A stretch of 64,000 bases of DNA from Lachnospiraceae bacterium. Lineage in GTDB: Bacteria > Bacillota > Clostridia > Lachnospirales > Lachnospiraceae. Within the stretch, counting starts at the first letter, position 1, and every line of letters starts with the position of its first letter. The notes beneath the pieces were generated by a model. It was not told the DNA's origin. It was given only the letters and a program-made list of their open reading frames with translations, and did not search any database. This document shows positions 61,131-64,000 of the stretch, in pieces. The translations under genes were made by a program, and so were the position numbers. The stretch is from assembly GCA_017622845.1 (NCBI GenBank), contig JAGAQJ010000049.1, positions 24,052 to 88,051 of the forward strand, written 5' to 3'.

Positions 61131-62252
61131 ATGAAAATTGGAGGAAAGAGATATATGGCAGATGTTTTTGCTAATGAAGAAGAAGGCTATAGTTTAGATA
61201 TACCAAAGGAAAATCGTTTTCTTAATACTGCTGCATATGATTATTCAGTTGAATATTTATATAATTTGATAAAAAAAGGGAAAATTGTTTTAGAAGTACC
61301 TTTTCAAAGAAAGCATATTTGGAAAAATGATAAAGCTTCTATGCTGATTGAATCAATTATTATGAATGTTCCTATTCCTCCGTTGTATTTTGCTGAGGAG
61401 GAAGATGGGAAATGGTTGGTATTAGATGGTTTACAAAGACTATATAGTATATTAAATTTCTATGATAACGAGTTTGCATTAAGTAAGGTTGAAGTTTTAG
61501 AGGAACTTCAAAAAATGAAATATAAGGATTTACCACCTAAAGCAAAAAGTTTACTTGATGATGGATTGCTAAGGGTAAATATAATAAAAAAAGATTCTCA
61601 TAGGGATATCAAATACGATATTTTTATGAGGTTGAATAGAGGAGCAGTAACATTAAATTATCAAGAACTCCGCAATTGTTTATACCGTGGTAATTTAAAT
61701 GACGCTGCAAAAGAATTATGCAAAGAAAATCACACATTTATGAAAATATTAAAACAAAAAGAACCTAATTCCAGATATCTTGATGTTGAGTTTATCATAA
61801 GATATTTTGCTATATCAGATAATCTTGTAAAAGATTCTCAAAATAACATATATATTTTGGGCTATAAAGGTAAATTGGTTTCGTTTTTGAATGAATATAT
61901 GGATAAAAACAAAGATTGCTCTTTAGAGGAGAAAGCGAAGTATAAAGAACGTTTTAATCAAACAATAGAAAAAATTAGTAGTGTATATGGTGTAGATGAA
62001 GCTTTTAGAGATATATCAACTGATAATGTCAAAGTTTATAAAACTATTGCAGATTTTATAATGCCAAGTTTTGAGCGAATGAGTTTAGATTATGTCAACA
62101 ATCATAGGCTGGAATTATATGAAAAAACTAAGAGTTATCTTGCAAAAGAAATAACACAAAGTAGGTTGTTGATTAAGACATCTGATAAAGATGTTATGAA
62201 TGGAAAAATATCAGATTGGTTTAAGGAGTTCAATAATGAAATATCATTTTGA
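61131..62252 (+). CDS. DUF262 domain protein, candidate defence component
   Basis: A 373-residue soluble protein with the DUF262/GmrS-like ParB-type fold: LEVPFQRKHIWKNDKASMLI, then PPLYFAEEEDGKWLVLDGLQ with the DGxQR-type box (residues about 98-102) and FMRLNRGAVTLNYQELRNCL. No DUF1524 HNH domain is fused, unlike GmrSD, and the HEPN-like protein is encoded separately. GGAGGTGA precedes the ATG at 61131. The gene is far more AT-rich than its surroundings, with AAA/TTT/ATA codons favoured, which points to recent transfer. It overlaps the HEPN-like gene by 17 bases, so the two are a unit. DUF262 proteins are frequent in anti-phage loci; function here is inference. Confidence 0.85.
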   Translation: MKIGGKRYMADVFANEEEGYSLDIPKENRFLNTAAYDYSVEYLYNLIKKGKIVLEVPFQRKHIWKNDKASMLIESIIMNVPIPPLYFAEEEDGKWLVLDGLQRLYSILNFYDNEFALSKVEVLEELQKMKYKDLPPKAKSLLDDGLLRVNIIKKDSHRDIKYDIFMRLNRGAVTLNYQELRNCLYRGNLNDAAKELCKENHTFMKILKQKEPNSRYLDVEFIIRYFAISDNLVKDSQNNIYILGYKGKLVSFLNEYMDKNKDCSLEEKAKYKERFNQTIEKISSVYGVDEAFRDISTDNVKVYKTIADFIMPSFERMSLDYVNNHRLELYEKTKSYLAKEITQSRLLIKTSDKDVMNGKISDWFKEFNNEISF

Positions 62253-62736
62253 TGCTACAGAAGATTTTCTAATGCGTCAAAATGAGATAAAAATTTTATT
62301 AGAAACTGCACAAGAAAAAGACGATATTAGGAAAGAGACTTTTTTTAAATTATCAATTGTTTCATTGGTAACCAAGTTTCAAGTGTTCGTAGAAAGTGTA
62401 CTAAAAGAGTTTGTTTATTTAATAAAAATTAATCACATACAATATAAGAGATTGCCGTTGTATATGAAACTGAACTCTGTTAAAATTGACGTTGTCAATA
62501 ATGCACTTGTTAATTTATCAAAACATAATAAATTTGATGAGGATACAAGACAGAAAATTGAAAAGTATATTTTAAGCATAGACTATATCTTTAAAGATGA
62601 ACAGATTGTTAATGAAAATTTAAAGTTAAAAACTTCTTTTCCATTAGGAAGAACAGGAAAAGATGAATTATTAAATTTGTTTAAACAAATAAAAGGAGAT
62701 GAAAATATTTTTTCTAATACTGAACTAGTACATTGA
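62236..62736 (+). pseudogene. HEPN-like nuclease partner, truncated by an IS630 element
   Basis: 166 codons are left. The helical KLSIVSLVTKFQVFVESVLK segment followed by EFVYLIKI resembles the MAE_28990/RiboL-PSP-type HEPN proteins that accompany DUF262 genes (recognition from memory of this pairing). AAGGAG precedes the ATG at 62236 inside the end of the DUF262 gene. The IS begins at CTAG 62725, and the last codons (GTA CAT TGA) come from the element, so the true C terminus, probably with the catalytic R-H motif which is not visible here, lies beyond base 64000. Strongly AT-rich. Activity is probably lost in this copy. Confidence 0.65.
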
Positions 62737-62756
62737 ATAATAAATAATTGCTATAT
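62725..62756 (+). repeat. IS630 left inverted repeat
   Basis: Starts CTAGTACATTGAATAATAAA; the best-conserved inner block is TAAATAA..TGC.ATAT. It overlaps the stop codon of the transposase. Confidence 0.85.
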
Positions 62757-63913
62757 TATACCGATGCGGCTTCATCTTCGCTGATTTCATCCATTTTGTA
62801 CTTCCAGTGATAAACCACAGGCTCGCGGTTGACTTCTTCAAAGTACTTGTAAATCCGTTCTTCCAACTCCTGCTTAGAGTTGACACGAATCCCACGAAGC
62901 ATCTGTTTGGTCATCTTGCTAAAGAAGCTTTCAATCATATTTAACCAGGAGCCATGCTTGGGGGTAAATACAAATTTGAAACGTCCCTTTGGCATGGTGT
63001 CCAGAAAGCGCCGTGTTTCTTTGGAAGTATGTGCTGAGTGATTATCCAGAATGATTCTAATTGTATCTTGTGATGGATATTTTTTGTCCAGTATCTTAAG
63101 AAACTCAATAAAGTCAGAACTCTTGTGGGTCTCACTTACCAACGGAATAGCTTCTCCTGTAAGCAGATCAATACCAGCCAATAAAGAGAGCGTCCCAAGG
63201 CGCTTGTATTCTGCGTCACGATATACTTCTCCATTTTCTGCTGTAGGACGTAAGTCCGGTGCTGTATTGGAGATTGCTTGAATGCCGGGCTTTTCATCAT
63301 ACGATACAGTAATTGTCAGTTTATAGTCATCTGGAACAATGAGGTTACCATTTTCATCAAACTGCATTTCAATCTGCTTGTAAACCAGCAGCACATCATG
63401 CATTTTTGATTCGAAATCAGGATCACGTTTTTCACAATAATACTTGATTTTAAATGGTTTCATGTCCTGTTCTTTGAGAAACTTCTGAATATATGGCTTG
63501 GTAACTGTTGCGAGTCTTGGATAACCGGCATCTGCTGCATGCTTTTGAATATGTTTGTGCAGAGATGTCAAAGTCCAAAGTTCCTGCGCATAACCGAGTT
63601 CGGCTGGTCTCTGACAGGCAATACTGATAATCCATGCTTTTGCATCATCCGTAATCTCTGGCGGACGGCCCGTACGCTGGATGTCAAAAAGAGCCGCTTC
63701 AATCCCGCCTTCATTATATTTAGAAATACAAAGGCGTACAGTTGAAGTACTGATTGCAAGTTTTTCGGCAATTTCGATGAAGGTCAGTCCATCGGCTTTA
63801 TATAACAGAATTCTGGCACGGTCTACGGCTTGTGCCTGAATAGTTCTCTTTTTGGATAATGATTTAAGGTAATTTTTGTCTTCATCTGACAAAGCAAGAT
63901 ATGTTCTTTTCAT
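62756..63913 (-). CDS. IS630-family transposase
   Basis: DDE transposase of 385 residues. The N-terminal part is a Tc1-like paired helix-turn-helix (ARILLYKADGLTFIEIAEKL, then AISTSTVRLCISKYNEGG), and the catalytic core shows the first Asp in VSYDEKPGIQA, the second in IILDNHSAHTSKET, and the final acidic residue in HGSWLNMIESFFSKMTKQM. The frame is intact. The second ATG (63913) is chosen since AAGGG lies nine bases ahead; the first ATG (63922) overlaps that site. Confidence 0.94.
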   Translation of the reverse strand: MKRTYLALSDEDKNYLKSLSKKRTIQAQAVDRARILLYKADGLTFIEIAEKLAISTSTVRLCISKYNEGGIEAALFDIQRTGRPPEITDDAKAWIISIACQRPAELGYAQELWTLTSLHKHIQKHAADAGYPRLATVTKPYIQKFLKEQDMKPFKIKYYCEKRDPDFESKMHDVLLVYKQIEMQFDENGNLIVPDDYKLTITVSYDEKPGIQAISNTAPDLRPTAENGEVYRDAEYKRLGTLSLLAGIDLLTGEAIPLVSETHKSSDFIEFLKILDKKYPSQDTIRIILDNHSAHTSKETRRFLDTMPKGRFKFVFTPKHGSWLNMIESFFSKMTKQMLRGIRVNSKQELEERIYKYFEEVNREPVVYHWKYKMDEISEDEAASV

Positions 63914-63968
63914 AACGTTCATCCCTTCTTAGATGACACTATTTTACCACACATTATTCCGAAAAGAT

Positions 63969-64000
63969 ATATGGCAGTTATTTAATTTATTTTGTACTAG
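63969..64000 (-). repeat. IS630 right inverted repeat
   Basis: Read on the minus strand it starts CTAGTACAAAATAAATTAAA and matches the left end. Its outer tip is the final base of the window. Confidence 0.85.

Larger units (their letters stand above)
62725..64000 (-). mobile_element. Complete IS630-family insertion sequence
   Basis: 1276 bases including both CTAG flanks. IS630 elements (Tc1/mariner superfamily) insert at TA, often in CTAG, and duplicate TA; here CTAG occurs at 62725-62728 and 63997-64000 exactly at the ends. The 32-base terminal inverted repeats (62725-62756 and 63969-64000) agree at 24 positions, counting the flanking CTAG. It carries one intact transposase gene on the minus strand, so it is potentially active. 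It interrupts the HEPN-like gene. Confidence 0.9.

Noticed and set aside
1-64000. CRISPR arrays, tRNA or rRNA genes, replication origin
   Set aside because: No regularly spaced repeats, cloverleaf-like sequences, rRNA signatures or DnaA-box clusters were noticed when reading; a covariance search would be needed to exclude tRNAs fully.

Overview
The window looks like a chromosomal segment of a spore-forming Lachnospiraceae bacterium (Roseburia/Agathobacter-like Clostridia). The evidence is the linked division, spoIIGA, sigE and sigG block, a SCIFF peptide with its radical SAM maturase next to a fused secDF, a MurE with the DNPR motif typical of meso-diaminopimelate enzymes, strong GGAGG ribosome-binding sites with several TTG/GTG starts, and moderate GC. 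This assignment is inferred from gene content. No rRNA, tRNA or CRISPR array was seen.

Layout. 1-9.3 kb: end of the division and cell-wall cluster (two class B penicillin-binding proteins, murD, ftsW/spoVE, murA, divIB, ftsZ). 9.4-11.9 kb: early sporulation sigma block (spoIIGA, sigE, sigG). 12-19 kb: chemoreceptor, phosphopantetheinyl transferase, a large cNMP-fold protein of unknown role, a convergent CNNM/CorC membrane protein and a small membrane protein. 19.2-24.3 kb: GH25 lysozyme, then the SCIFF precursor (47 aa), scfB and secDF. 24.6-28 kb: TraX-like protein, acyl-ACP thioesterase, recJ. 28-28.5 kb: gene-free stretch with a candidate C-rich small RNA and two hairpins. 28.5-42.4 kb: housekeeping run murE, priA, def, fmt, zinc peptidase, rsmB, rlmN, PP2C phosphatase, PASTA kinase, rsgA, rpe.

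42.4-48.4 kb is an accessory island. It holds a MITE-like segment, a row of small same-strand genes that includes a DUF1963/YwqG-type and a SUKH (SMI1/KNR4) protein, a frameshifted gene, coding debris, and a tyrosine integrase that has lost its middle. I read it as an orphan immunity-gene array with no visible toxin. 48.4-61 kb returns to core genes: ychF, lgt, a GH3 beta-glucosidase, a Cys-rich ymxH-type gene behind a long hairpin, nrdR, a five-gene peptide/nickel-type ABC transporter, a YqeG-type phosphatase, aroE and aroK. 61-64 kb is AT-rich and foreign-looking: a DUF262 protein overlaps a HEPN-like gene whose 3' end is cut by a complete IS630-family element running to the last base.

How it fits together. 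Peptidoglycan precursor synthesis (murD, murA, murE), polymerisation and cross-linking (FtsW/SpoVE, PBPs), its likely Ser/Thr kinase/phosphatase control and the divisome (DivIB, FtsZ) are linked to the sporulation sigma factors, as is usual in Firmicutes. The main accessory candidates are the immunity-like array and the interrupted DUF262-HEPN pair. Dispersed palindromic repeats (core GGCTGAACTGTTAC) and a 47-bp two-copy repeat decorate the gaps between genes.
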